This document shows, piece after piece, positions 1-5,907 of a DNA stretch of 7,224 nt. Source of the DNA: Prevotellaceae bacterium (GTDB lineage: Bacteria > Bacteroidota > Bacteroidia > Bacteroidales > UBA932); the NCBI GenBank assembly GCA_031258915.1, contig JAIRMD010000033.1, positions 1-7,224 on the forward strand, given 5' to 3'. The notes under the pieces are model-generated. The model ran no database searches, was not told where the DNA came from, and saw only the letters and a program-made list of their open reading frames with translations. Each line of letters begins with the position of its first letter. Within the stretch, counting starts at the first letter, position 1. A program made the translations under genes and the position numbers.

Positions 1-46
<46 letters not shown>

Positions 47-51
47 ACGCG

Positions 52-107
52 GTAGGGGCAAAGCGTGCCTTGCCTCTACGCCGCTTTCGGGCAAGCTGCC
101 CGAAAGC
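52..107. repeat. Two adjacent hairpins (interspersed-repeat-like palindromes)
   Basis: The first inverted repeat pairs GTAGGGGCAA (52-61) with TTGCCTCTAC (70-79), ten pairs including one G-T, around an 8-base loop. The second pairs GCTTTCGGGCA (83-93) with TGCCCGAAAGC (97-107), eleven perfect pairs around a 3-base loop. No T-run follows either on either strand, so a simple intrinsic terminator is not favoured. The GTAGGGG core also recurs in the hairpins near 5854 and 6867, which suggests members of a dispersed palindromic family. Both lie downstream of the leftward promoter and could fold in that transcript's leader. Confidence 0.7.
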
Positions 108-181
108 CTTTCACTCCGATGTGAAGCTTGTTTCGTCATGTTTTCAATCAGCCTGCGAGCATTGAGTTTTTTTATACCGCG

Positions 182-212
182 CAAATGTAGCAAAAAAATA
201 CCACAGCACAAA
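182..212 (-). promoter_or_regulatory. Leftward Bacteroidetes-type promoter
   Basis: On the minus strand TTTG (plus 209-212) and TACATTTG (plus 182-189) are separated by 19 bases. This fits the primary sigma consensus of Bacteroidetes, TTTG at -33 and TAnnTTTG at -7. Transcription would start near 175 and run left through the two hairpins and the GT array into a gene outside the window. The -33 element overlaps the left arm of the hairpin at 210-228, so the two functions may compete. No start codon for the leftward gene is visible here. Confidence 0.55.
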
Positions 213-234
213 ATGCAGGGTGCATTTTTTTTTT
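210..234 (+). terminator. Terminator-like hairpin with T-run
   Basis: AAAATGCA (210-217) pairs with TGCATTTT (221-228) across a GGG loop, and the T-run extends to 234. This has intrinsic-terminator form on the plus strand and would insulate the kbl promoter from rightward read-through. The stem has only two G-C pairs, so it would be weak. It also overlaps the leftward promoter's -33 element. Confidence 0.4.
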
Positions 235-250
235 AGAAAAAAGTTAACCC

Positions 251-281
251 TTGCTTGGCATTAGTTTTTGGCGTATATTTG
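251..281 (+). promoter_or_regulatory. kbl promoter, Bacteroidetes type
   Basis: TTG (251-253) is followed after 20 bases by TATATTTG (274-281), an exact TAnnTTTG -7 element. The predicted transcription start is near 287-290, leaving a leader of about 25 bases before the ATG at 313. This also settles the start of kbl: an in-frame TTG at 268 lies inside the promoter and would not be transcribed. Confidence 0.7.
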
Positions 282-312
282 CGCCCACAAAACGTGCAAA
301 AAAACAGAAATT

Positions 313-1512
313 ATGCAAGCTTACCAAACATTTCGAGAATACCTTGCTAAAGAGCTGGAGGCAATACAGTCTGCGGGGCTATATAAGAGCGAAAGAATTA
401 TTGCTTCGCCTCAATCGGTTGCCATAACGCTACAGTCGGGGCAGCAGGTGCTCAACTTCTGCGCCAACAACTATCTGGGCTTGTCCGACAGCAAGGAGCT
501 GACGAGCGCCGCCTGCAAGGCGATGGAAAGTCGAGGGTACGGCATGTCGTCGGTGCGGTTTATTTGCGGTGCTCAGGATTTGCACAAGCAGCTCGAGGCG
601 GCCATCGCCCGGTTTTTCGGCACGGAGGACACCATCCTCTACGCCGCCTGCTTCGACGCCAACGGTGGAGTATTTGAGCCTCTCTTAGGCGAAAAGGATG
701 CCATCATTTCGGATGCGCTAAACCACGCCTCCATCATAGATGGGGTGCGCCTCTGCAAGGCCGTGCGCTACCGCTACGCCAACGCCAACATGCAGGACTT
801 GGAGGCGCAGCTGCAGGCAGCGCAGGCGCAGCGCTTCCGCCTGATTGTTACGGACGGCGTTTTCTCTATGGACGGCAACGTTGCTCCGTTAGACAAAATT
901 CACGCGCTTGCCGAAAAGTACAGCGCGATGGTCATGGTTGACGAATCGCACTCGGCCGGGGTGGTCGGGAAAACCGGGCGCGGCGTTACGGAGCTCTTCA
1001 ACCTGCGAGGCCAAGCCGAAATCATTACGGGGACGTTGGGCAAAGCTTTTGGGGGCGCCATCGGGGGATTCACCACCGGCAAAAAAGAGATCATCGCCAT
1101 GCTGCGCCAGCGCTCGCGCCCCTACCTGTTCTCCAACTCCCTGCCGCCGGCCGTTGTGGGGGCGGGAATTTACACGTTCGGCTACTTAGAAAATTCTACC
1201 GTGCTGCAGGATAAGCTGCACGAAAATACGGCCTACTTCATCGGCAAGATGCAGCAAGCGGGCTTCGACGTAAAGCCAACGCAGTCGGCCATTTGCGCGG
1301 TGATGCTGTACGACGCGAAGCTGTCGCAGGATATGGCAGACAAGCTGCTGGAGGAGGGAATTTACGTGGCGGGATTTTACTATCCGGTCGTTCCTAAGGG
1401 GCAAGCCCGCATACGCCTGCAAATTTCTGCCGCGCACGAGCGGGAGCAGCTGGATAAATGCATTCGGGCTTTCGTCAAGGTAGGAGGCGAGCTGGGAGTG
1501 TTAAAGAGTTGA
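313..1512 (+). CDS. kbl: Glycine C-acetyltransferase (2-amino-3-ketobutyrate CoA ligase)
   Basis: This PLP enzyme cleaves 2-amino-3-oxobutyrate with CoA to give glycine and acetyl-CoA in the cytoplasm, the second step of threonine breakdown. The product is 399 residues, against 398 for E. coli Kbl, and aligns without gaps in the key motifs. The substrate-binding NFCANNYLGL is at 48-57 and His138 in LNHAS would stack on the cofactor. VDESHS gives Asp210 and His213, and the PLP-binding lysine is Lys244 in TGTLGKAFGG. GQARIRLQISAAH at 363-375 carries the carboxylate-binding arginine, Arg368. The frame is open back to 268, but the promoter position favours 313. The alpha-oxoamine synthase family also includes BioF and HemA; the length, motifs and the adjacent threonine dehydrogenase point to Kbl. 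It is followed 36 bases later by that dehydrogenase on the same strand, very likely one operon. Confidence 0.95.
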   Translation: MQAYQTFREYLAKELEAIQSAGLYKSERIIASPQSVAITLQSGQQVLNFCANNYLGLSDSKELTSAACKAMESRGYGMSSVRFICGAQDLHKQLEAAIARFFGTEDTILYAACFDANGGVFEPLLGEKDAIISDALNHASIIDGVRLCKAVRYRYANANMQDLEAQLQAAQAQRFRLIVTDGVFSMDGNVAPLDKIHALAEKYSAMVMVDESHSAGVVGKTGRGVTELFNLRGQAEIITGTLGKAFGGAIGGFTTGKKEIIAMLRQRSRPYLFSNSLPPAVVGAGIYTFGYLENSTVLQDKLHENTAYFIGKMQQAGFDVKPTQSAICAVMLYDAKLSQDMADKLLEEGIYVAGFYYPVVPKGQARIRLQISAAHEREQLDKCIRAFVKVGGELGVLKS

Positions 1513-1535
1513 AAGTTGAAAGTCGAAAGTTGAGG
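1508..1535 (+). repeat. Four-copy heptanucleotide tandem repeat spanning the kbl stop
   Basis: GTTGAAA occurs at 1508-1514 and 1515-1521, then GTCGAAA at 1522-1528 and a degenerate GTTGAGG at 1529-1535. The kbl stop codon TGA (1510-1512) lies within the first unit. A 7-base unit is not a multiple of three. Copy-number change would leave the stop unchanged, because it lies in the first unit, but would alter the 36-base spacer to the next gene. Confidence 0.75.
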
Positions 1536-1548
1536 GAATAATTGTAGC

Positions 1549-2502
1549 ATGAAAAAAATACTTATTGTTGGAAGTACGGGGCAAATTGGGTCGGAGCTAA
1601 GCGTTCGCCTGCGCGCGCTGTACGGAAGGGATAATGTTGTGTGCGGCTTTTACACGCCGCCTTACCCCGAAGGCTTTTTTGATGCTGGGCCTGTAGTCGA
1701 AATCAACGCTCTGCACATTGAGCAGATTGCGGCGGCTGTCAAAAAATACAGGGTAGATACCATCTACAACTTAGTGGCCATCCTGTCTGCCACCGCCGAA
1801 AAGCACCCCAAGCTGGGCTGGGATGTGGGCATAGGAAGCCTGATGAACTGCCTTGACGTTGCCAAAGAGTACGGCTGCGCAGTGTTCACCCCAAGCTCCA
1901 TTGGCGCCTTTGGGCCAAGCACGCCAAAGGATGGTACGCCGCAGGATACCGTCCAGCGCCCCAACACGATTTATGGAATAACGAAAGTGCTAGGTGAGCT
2001 GGTGAGCGACTACTACTTCACCCGCTGGAAGGTGGATGCCCGCTCCGTGCGCTTCCCCGGCATAGTCTCCAGCGTAACGCTGCCCGGCGGAGGCACTACC
2101 GACTACGCCGTCGAAATTTACTACAAGGCCGTAAAGGGCGAGCCTTTTGCCTGCCCGCTCAAAGCCGGTACCTTTATGGATATGATGTACATGCCGGATG
2201 CGCTCAACGCGGCCATCAGCATCATGGAGGCCAACCCGGACAAGCTGATTCACCGCAATTCGTTCAACGTAACCGCCATGAGCTTCGACCCCGAAATGCT
2301 CTACAGTAGCATAAAAAAACACTACCCCAGCTTTGAAATGTCCTACGAGGTTGACCCGCTGAAGCAAAGCATTGCCGACTCGTGGCCTAACCGTCTGGAC
2401 GACTCCTGCGCCCGCCATGAGTGGGGATGGGAGCCTCAGTACGATTTGGAGCGAATGACCAAGGATATGATAGAGAAGCTGAAGGCTAAAATGAGCTGCT
2501 AA
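1549..2502 (+). CDS. tdh: L-threonine 3-dehydrogenase, short-chain (SDR) type
   Basis: The product is 317 residues, an extended SDR with an N-terminal Rossmann fold. The NAD-binding GSTGQIG is at 8-14. Catalytic residues are Ser116 or Ser117 in PSSIGAFG and Tyr142 and Lys146 in YGITK. TTDYAVEIYY (183-192) and MDMMYMPDAL (210-219) are typical of the SDR-type threonine dehydrogenases known from Flavobacterium, Cupriavidus and animals, which differ from the zinc-dependent Tdh of E. coli. It would oxidise threonine with NAD to 2-amino-3-oxobutyrate, the unstable substrate of Kbl encoded just upstream. Pairing the two lets the intermediate be used before it decarboxylates to aminoacetone. A general UDP-sugar epimerase is the alternative, but the motifs and the neighbour argue against it. 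The stop lies 10 bases from the stop of the convergent HMA gene, with no obvious terminator between them. Confidence 0.92.
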   Translation: MKKILIVGSTGQIGSELSVRLRALYGRDNVVCGFYTPPYPEGFFDAGPVVEINALHIEQIAAAVKKYRVDTIYNLVAILSATAEKHPKLGWDVGIGSLMNCLDVAKEYGCAVFTPSSIGAFGPSTPKDGTPQDTVQRPNTIYGITKVLGELVSDYYFTRWKVDARSVRFPGIVSSVTLPGGGTTDYAVEIYYKAVKGEPFACPLKAGTFMDMMYMPDALNAAISIMEANPDKLIHRNSFNVTAMSFDPEMLYSSIKKHYPSFEMSYEVDPLKQSIADSWPNRLDDSCARHEWGWEPQYDLERMTKDMIEKLKAKMSC

Positions 2503-2512
2503 AGGAAGCCTG

Positions 2513-2830
2513 CTACTTCTTGTCCTCCGCCTTCTTCTCCGCGATGACCTCTGCCTCGTAGCCCAACTTTTCTATGGCTTTTTTGAGGTTTTCAACGCTT
2601 GTTTTGGCCACCTTGTACTTGATGCTGACTGTTTTGTCCGACAGCTTCACATCCATATCCTCCACGCCCTTTTCGTAGGGGATGCTTCGCTCCAGCCTCG
2701 CCTTGCAGTGGTCGCAGTGGATGGTTGTTTTGAAGGTAACCTCAGCTTCGCCGGCCTTTAGCGCGGCATTCAGCGTCGTTGCACCGAACATTGTTGTGAG
2801 CGCAAGTAGCGCCAACTTTAGATTTTTCAT
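2513..2830 (-). CDS. Secreted heavy-metal-associated (HMA) domain protein
   Basis: The product is 105 residues. Residues 1-22 form a signal peptide: a short basic start (MKNLK), a hydrophobic core and a likely cleavage after LNA. The rest is one HMA ferredoxin-like domain, about 28-97, with the metal-binding HCDHC at 38-42 (Cys39 and Cys42) in the usual first loop, and a lysine-rich tail. This is the size and layout of MerP-like periplasmic carriers, which bind soft metals such as copper or mercury. The extra histidines beside the cysteines could adjust metal preference. The gene starts 41 bases after the etfA stop on the same strand, so it may be co-transcribed with the etf genes. No metal transporter is visible nearby, so the metal and partner are unknown. 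Confidence 0.85.
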   Translation of the reverse strand: MKNLKLALLALTTMFGATTLNAALKAGEAEVTFKTTIHCDHCKARLERSIPYEKGVEDMDVKLSDKTVSIKYKVAKTSVENLKKAIEKLGYEAEVIAEKKAEDKK

Positions 2831-2871
2831 AATAGTGATTTTTTAGCTATTGTTCGTATATGGCTTGTCAC

Positions 2872-3891
2872 CTACTTTGAATTCTCCTTGTAGCTCTTAA
2901 TCATTTTCGGAATCACCTCGCACACGTCGCCGGTGATGGCGTAGTCGGCTACCTGGTTGATAGGGGCACCGGCGTCGGTGTTGATGGAGATGACCATTGC
3001 CGACTGGTCCATGCCCGCCGTGTGCTGTATTTGCCCCGAAATGCCGCAGGCGATGTAGAGCTTTGGGCGGACGGTAACGCCCGTTTGCCCAACCTGCCGT
3101 GCGTGCTCGGCAAACCCCGCGTCCACTGCCGCGCGCGAAGCGCCCACCTCGCCGCCAAGCGTCGCGGCCAGCTCGTGCAGCAGCCGAAAATTCTCCCTGC
3201 TTCCCACGCCGTAGCCGCCCGACACGATAATGCCTGCGCCCTTAATGTCTATCTTGCGCTCCTCAATTTGGCGATCAATGATTTTCACTACAAAGTCGGT
3301 GTCGTTCAAAATTTTGCCGGCATCCACCTTTTTAACCTCGCCTTTTTTGGGGGCAGGTAGCGGCTCCTTCTTCATCACGCCCTCGCGCACCGTAGCCATC
3401 TGCGGGCGGCATTCGGGGTTGATGATGGTGGCAATGATGTTCCCCCCGAAGGCGGGGCGGATTTGGTAGAGCAGGTTTCTGTACTCCTTACCCGTTTTGT
3501 TTTCGGTGTGGTCGCCAACTTCGAGGCTTGTGCAGTCGGCGGTCAGGCCGCTGTGCAGGGCGCTCGACACGCGGGGCCCCAAGTCGCGGCCAATGGTGGT
3601 GGCGCCCATGAGCGCTATCTGCGGCTGCTCCTGCCGGATGAGCTCATTCACTATGGCCGCGTGGGGCAGGGTGAGGTAAGGGCATAGCCGCGCATCGTCG
3701 GCAACGTGCGCCACGTCTGCGCCGTACAGGAAGACCTGCTGCTCAAGCCCATCGAGCTCATGCCCAAGGAGCAGCGCCTCCAGCTTGCAGCCGAGCTGTT
3801 GCGCAAGGCCGCGACCTTTGGTAAGCAGCTCAAGGCTTACGTCGGCAATTTTGCCGTTCTCTACTTCACAATATACAAAGATGCTGTTCAT
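2872..3891 (-). CDS. etfA: Electron transfer flavoprotein, alpha subunit
   Basis: The product is 339 residues, slightly longer than typical EtfA. The N-terminal ETF domain covers about 1-180. The C-terminal FAD-binding domain follows, with VSGGYGVGSRENF (223-235), QVGQTG (266-271), GISGQIQH (283-290) and INTD (303-306), which hold FAD in this family. The usual first glycine-rich motif reads GGRG; here it is GGYG, so Tyr227 replaces a common arginine. With EtfB it forms the cytoplasmic flavin heterodimer that passes electrons between acyl-CoA or other dehydrogenases and a quinone reductase. A linker of about 25 charged residues (172-198) separates the domains. The gene lies downstream of etfB on the same strand but 340 bases away, because two decayed genes occupy the gap. 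No acyl-CoA dehydrogenase follows; the next gene is the HMA protein. Confidence 0.95.
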   Translation of the reverse strand: MNSIFVYCEVENGKIADVSLELLTKGRGLAQQLGCKLEALLLGHELDGLEQQVFLYGADVAHVADDARLCPYLTLPHAAIVNELIRQEQPQIALMGATTIGRDLGPRVSSALHSGLTADCTSLEVGDHTENKTGKEYRNLLYQIRPAFGGNIIATIINPECRPQMATVREGVMKKEPLPAPKKGEVKKVDAGKILNDTDFVVKIIDRQIEERKIDIKGAGIIVSGGYGVGSRENFRLLHELAATLGGEVGASRAAVDAGFAEHARQVGQTGVTVRPKLYIACGISGQIQHTAGMDQSAMVISINTDAGAPINQVADYAITGDVCEVIPKMIKSYKENSK

Positions 3892-3920
3892 TGTTGTTTA
3901 CGTTGTTACTAAATTTTTCA

Positions 3921-4116
3921 CTATACCATTTCATACTCCAGCTTGTTGGGGTGCATCACTTTTCTTGAAGCATTTAAAACCTCAATGCCAACGATACTCC
4001 CCTGTGCAGAGTAATCTATAGATAACGCCGTCTTTGTCTTCGCTGCTTTCTGCAACCAAGTCGCCCGAAAACAAAAGGCAGAGCACATCACTTTCCTTAT
4101 CATACTTGACTTTCAT
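3921..4116 (-). pseudogene. DUF2283 family protein, broken by a single-base frameshift
   Basis: Read from the ATG at 4116, the first frame gives MKVKYDKESDVLCLLFSGD and continues to DGVI at residue 32, then runs into 12 unrelated residues and a TGA at 3982-3984. The second frame gives IDYSAQGSIVGIEVLNASRK and ends at the TAG at 3921. Skipping one base, best placed at 4020, joins them as DGVI-IDYSAQGSIVGIE, the normal core of DUF2283. The joined product would be 64 residues, a usual length for the family. The ATG overlaps the end of the DUF4258 remnant by 17 bases, as in a translationally coupled pair. The break lies inside the palindrome ATCTATAGAT (4014-4023). It could be a real mutation, a sequencing error, or much less likely a programmed +1 shift, as no known slippery motif is present. 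Family assignment is from recalled sequence character. Confidence 0.75.
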
Positions 4117-4229
4117 AGTATTTGCTTATTTTTGAAGTTTTGTAAGCTGTAATAACGCTGCCGGTGGGTTTATCTTCATTCACAAATACGCATTTGTGCT
4201 ACCGCATGTTTTGAAAAAACGTAGCGCAT
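4100..4229 (-). pseudogene. DUF4258 family remnant with internal deletion
   Basis: From the ATG at 4229, two bases after the etfB stop, the frame reads MRYVFSKHAVAQM and stops at 4176-4178. That is the typical N-terminus of DUF4258 proteins, which often begin with an F-S-x-H-A pattern. A second frame from about 4189 to 4102 reads VFVNEDKPTGSVITAYK and then TSKISKYYESQV, with a TGA at 4100-4102. This is the typical C-terminal end of the same family. Intact members are about 75-100 residues, so I estimate 35-45 central residues are missing and the junction is out of frame. A TAG at 4199-4201 blocks the second frame upstream. The junction coincides with the inverted repeat at 4181-4198. DUF4258 proteins are RelE-like in length and often sit beside DUF2283 genes, so a toxin-like partner is inferred, not shown. 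Confidence 0.7.
4181..4198. repeat. Hairpin at the DUF4258 deletion junction
   Basis: CACAAAT (4181-4187) and ATTTGTG (4192-4198) are perfect 7-base inverted repeats around ACGC. The palindrome sits where the N- and C-terminal DUF4258 fragments meet, so it may have been created by, or have promoted, the deletion. Confidence 0.6.
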
Positions 4230-4231
4230 CG

Positions 4232-5110
4232 CTACCCTATCGTGTGGTTTTCAATTAATTCCTTCATCAGCTCGTCAATGTCTTTGTCTTCGGTGGAGAG
4301 GCGCTTTACCTCTTTGGCGGCAAAGACGATATTTTCGATTTTCTTCACCTTGGTAGGCGATCCGGACAGGCCGAGCTGCTGCTCATCGCCGCCCACGTCG
4401 GCAACGCCCCACTCCGTGATGCGCAGGTACTCTTTGTCCTTCAGCGCGTGGGCGTGGGTTTCTTCGGGGTGCTCCCGCAGCTCGGTGGCGGTGCGGGCGT
4501 GCTTGTACTTCATGAGATTTTTTGCGTTGCGCGGGCGGCACTCCGCCGCCGAGCCGTGCACGGTGATTACCAGCGGAAGTACGCTGCTCACCGTTTCTAC
4601 GCCGTGCTCAAGGCGACGCTTTATAGCAATTTCCTTGCCGCTGTACGAAATTACTTCTTCGGCGTAGGTAACCTGCGGCCAGCCCAGCTTTTCGGCTACC
4701 TGCGGCCCCACCTGCGCGGTGTCGCCGTCAATGGCCTGACGACCGGCAATGACGAGGTCGGGCTTCATTTTGCTGAGCGCACGCGACAGCGCGTAGGACG
4801 TTGCCAGCGTGTCGGCGCCGGCAAACTTGCGGTCGGTGAGCAGCACGCCGCCGTCGGCGCCGCGAAACAGCCCCTCGCGGATAATGTCGGCAGCGCGGCC
4901 CGGCCCCATCGTCAGGAGGTGCACCTCGCTCCCCGCAACCTGATCCTTCAGCCGCAGCGCCTGCTCCAGCGCGTTCAGGTCTTCGGGGTTAAAAATGGCG
5001 GGAAGCGCGGCGCGGTTCACCGTCCCGTCCTCCTTCATGGCATTCTTGCCCACGTTGCGCGTGTCGGGCACTTGCTTTGCCAGCACGACTATCTTCAATG
5101 GATTTGGCAT
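4232..5110 (-). CDS. etfB: Electron transfer flavoprotein, beta subunit
   Basis: The product is 292 residues, longer than the roughly 250-260 of mitochondrial-type EtfB. KIVVLAKQVPDT at 6-17 is the family N-terminus, and NPEDLNALEQALRLKD (41-56) follows. GADGGVLLTDRKFAGADTLA (84-103) with TS next, then GRQAIDGDTAQVGPQVAEKL (123-142), form the nucleotide-binding core. DTLATS and the GRQAIDGDTAQVGP stretch are shared with anaerobe EtfB proteins of the bifurcating kind, such as those of Clostridium and Acidaminococcus. In these the beta subunit binds a second FAD rather than AMP. That is suggestive only. The C-terminal part from about 245 (SGSPTKVKK) carries the usual arm that wraps EtfA. Upstream, minus-strand TTG and TACTGTTT 20 bases apart only loosely resemble a promoter. 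Its stop lies 2 bases before the DUF4258 remnant's start. Confidence 0.95.
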   Translation of the reverse strand: MPNPLKIVVLAKQVPDTRNVGKNAMKEDGTVNRAALPAIFNPEDLNALEQALRLKDQVAGSEVHLLTMGPGRAADIIREGLFRGADGGVLLTDRKFAGADTLATSYALSRALSKMKPDLVIAGRQAIDGDTAQVGPQVAEKLGWPQVTYAEEVISYSGKEIAIKRRLEHGVETVSSVLPLVITVHGSAAECRPRNAKNLMKYKHARTATELREHPEETHAHALKDKEYLRITEWGVADVGGDEQQLGLSGSPTKVKKIENIVFAAKEVKRLSTEDKDIDELMKELIENHTIG

Positions 5111-5184
5111 AAGAAAAACATAAGTAAAAACAGTAAAAAAAATTTATAGCGTTTGCAATAGCTTTACGGCAGAAATTGCGCTAT

Positions 5185-5252
5185 GCAGCAGCGGGAGCGG
5201 ACAATACTCCGCTCCGCTCTGCTCTGCTGCCGCAAAAGCAGGCAGCAGAGCA
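5185..5252. repeat. Two GC-rich hairpins between the DUF3467 gene and etfB
   Basis: GGAGCGGA (5194-5201) pairs perfectly with TCCGCTCC (5208-5215) around CAATAC, with GCAGCAGC (5185-5192) giving further partial pairing. TGCTCTGCTGCC (5220-5231) pairs with GGCAGCAGAGCA (5241-5252), twelve perfect pairs around a 9-base loop. The pentamers CTCCG, CTCCG, CTCTG, CTCTG run in tandem at 5207-5226 across both. No T-run follows on the minus strand, so they are not classical terminators. They could stall transcription or set the 3' end of the DUF3467 message before etfB. Confidence 0.65.
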
Positions 5253-5282
5253 CAGCCCTAAATCCTGCCCTTGCCGGCGGCC

Positions 5283-5600
5283 TTACGCCTGCGCCGTGCG
5301 ACCGCCAAAGCCCATGGGGAGGGGAGGCAGCCCGCCGTCGTCAACCTTAATGATGCCGTGCGCCGTTTCGTACTTCAGCACGTTTTCTTGCAGCGCGCTC
5401 ATGAGCCGCTTGGCGTTTTCCGGCGTGAGGATGACGCGGCTTACCACCGGTGCCTTGGACATTGCCGGCAGCATCGACACAAAATCAATGATAAACTCCG
5501 ACACCGAGTGCGTGATGACGGCAAGGTTGGAGTAAACGCCGAGCGCTACGTCCTCTTTGAGCTCTATGTTCAGCTCGTTGTCTACATTTTGTTGTTCCAT
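5283..5600 (-). CDS. DUF3467 domain protein
   Basis: The product is 105 residues and cytoplasmic, with no signal or membrane segment. The conserved body spans about 10-80: LNIELKEDVALGVYSNLAVI, then HSVSEFIIDFVSMLP and VILTPENAKRLMSALQENV. This matches the DUF3467 pattern common across Bacteroidetes. The C-terminal tail is rich in Gly and Pro (LPPLPMGFGG). Function is unknown and I assign none. The gene is on the same strand as etfB, 172 bases upstream of it, with two hairpins between, so it is probably a separate transcript. The ATG at 5600 gives the expected N-terminus, starting with polar MEQQN. Confidence 0.85.
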   Translation of the reverse strand: MEQQNVDNELNIELKEDVALGVYSNLAVITHSVSEFIIDFVSMLPAMSKAPVVSRVILTPENAKRLMSALQENVLKYETAHGIIKVDDGGLPPLPMGFGGRTAQA

Positions 5601-5630
5601 AATTTACGGTATAGTTAAAATATTGGGGCG

Positions 5631-5662
5631 TAAAATTACAATAAAAAAATGATACGTGAAAA
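5631..5662 (-). promoter_or_regulatory. Possible promoter of the DUF3467 gene
   Basis: On the minus strand TAATTTTA (plus 5631-5638) matches TAnnTTTG except at the last base. TTTT (plus 5659-5662) lies 20 bases upstream in place of TTTG. The spacing is right but both boxes are imperfect and the region is very AT-rich, so a chance match is possible. The leader would be about 25 bases. Confidence 0.35.
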
Positions 5663-5716
5663 TCGAAAAGTTTTTTTTTCCATAATTTTTCTCGGACATT
5701 TTTAGGGTGCATTTCA

Positions 5717-5735
5717 AATTCAAGCTTCCCACCTT
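5717..5735 (+). repeat. Direct repeat, left copy
   Basis: AATTCAAGCTTCCCACCTT occurs here and identically at 6805-6823, in the same orientation. The two copies bracket the metallohydrolase gene, 1.09 kb apart. Both are followed, after 8 and about 26 bases, by C-rich sequence and a CCCC/GGGG palindrome, as if both were copies of one longer, diverged element. Confidence 0.85.
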
Positions 5736-5811
5736 GCGCAGACCTCACCCCCAGCCCCTCTCCTTCGGGAACAAGGGAAAACGGGGATTGATGCGCTTTC
5801 TATTGATATGT

Positions 5812-5859
5812 TTCCCCTACGGGGAAGGCGAATGCCCGTTTAACACCCTACCCGTAGGG
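5812..5859. repeat. Pair of CCCCTAC/GTAGGG palindromes
   Basis: TTCCCC (5812-5817) pairs with GGGGAA (5821-5826) around TAC. CCCTAC (5846-5851) pairs with GTAGGG (5854-5859) around CC. Their cores resemble the hairpins at 52-79 and 6862-6874. No T-run follows, so they are more like interspersed repeat fragments than terminators. Confidence 0.6.
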
Positions 5860-5899
5860 ATGCAGACTTTCCTGTCCGCTGCAAGTTGCCAATTTGTTG

Positions 5900-5907
5900 T
5901 ACCTTTA
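5900..5907 (+). promoter_or_regulatory. Possible -7 element for the metallohydrolase gene
   Basis: TACCTTTA differs from TAnnTTTG only at the last base, and GTACCTTT is a common form of the -7 element in Bacteroidetes. No good TTTG lies 19-21 bases upstream. The leader to the ATG at 5951 would be about 37 bases. It supports a start at 5951 or 5954 rather than further upstream. Confidence 0.35.

Noticed and set aside
268..312. Upstream TTG start extending Kbl by 15 residues
   Set aside because: The TTG lies within the promoter (-7 box at 274-281), and the extension has no match to the Kbl N-terminus; ATG at 313 gives the standard length.
1508..1535. CRISPR-like repeat
   Set aside because: The units are 7 bases, contiguous and without spacers, so this is a simple tandem repeat.
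1990..2418. Minus-strand 142-codon open frame
   Set aside because: Antisense to the threonine dehydrogenase gene, which has complete SDR motifs; no recognisable domain in the antisense product.
4011..4026. Programmed +1 ribosomal frameshift site
   Set aside because: No known slippery codon or stop-codon context is present and the adjacent gene is also decayed, so a mutation or sequence error is a simpler explanation.
3921..4103. Minus-strand 60-codon frame taken as an independent gene
   Set aside because: Only its last half resembles DUF2283; the true N-terminal half is in another frame starting at 4116, so it is part of a frameshifted gene.
4448..5149. Plus-strand 233-codon open frame
   Set aside because: It is antisense to etfB, whose motifs and length are unambiguous, and its sequence is rich in Arg, His and Val as typical of a GC-rich antisense shadow.
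5111..5160. Consensus promoter for etfB
   Set aside because: TTG and TACTGTTT are 20 bases apart on the minus strand, but the second box departs from TAnnTTTG at two of its conserved positions; too weak to list.
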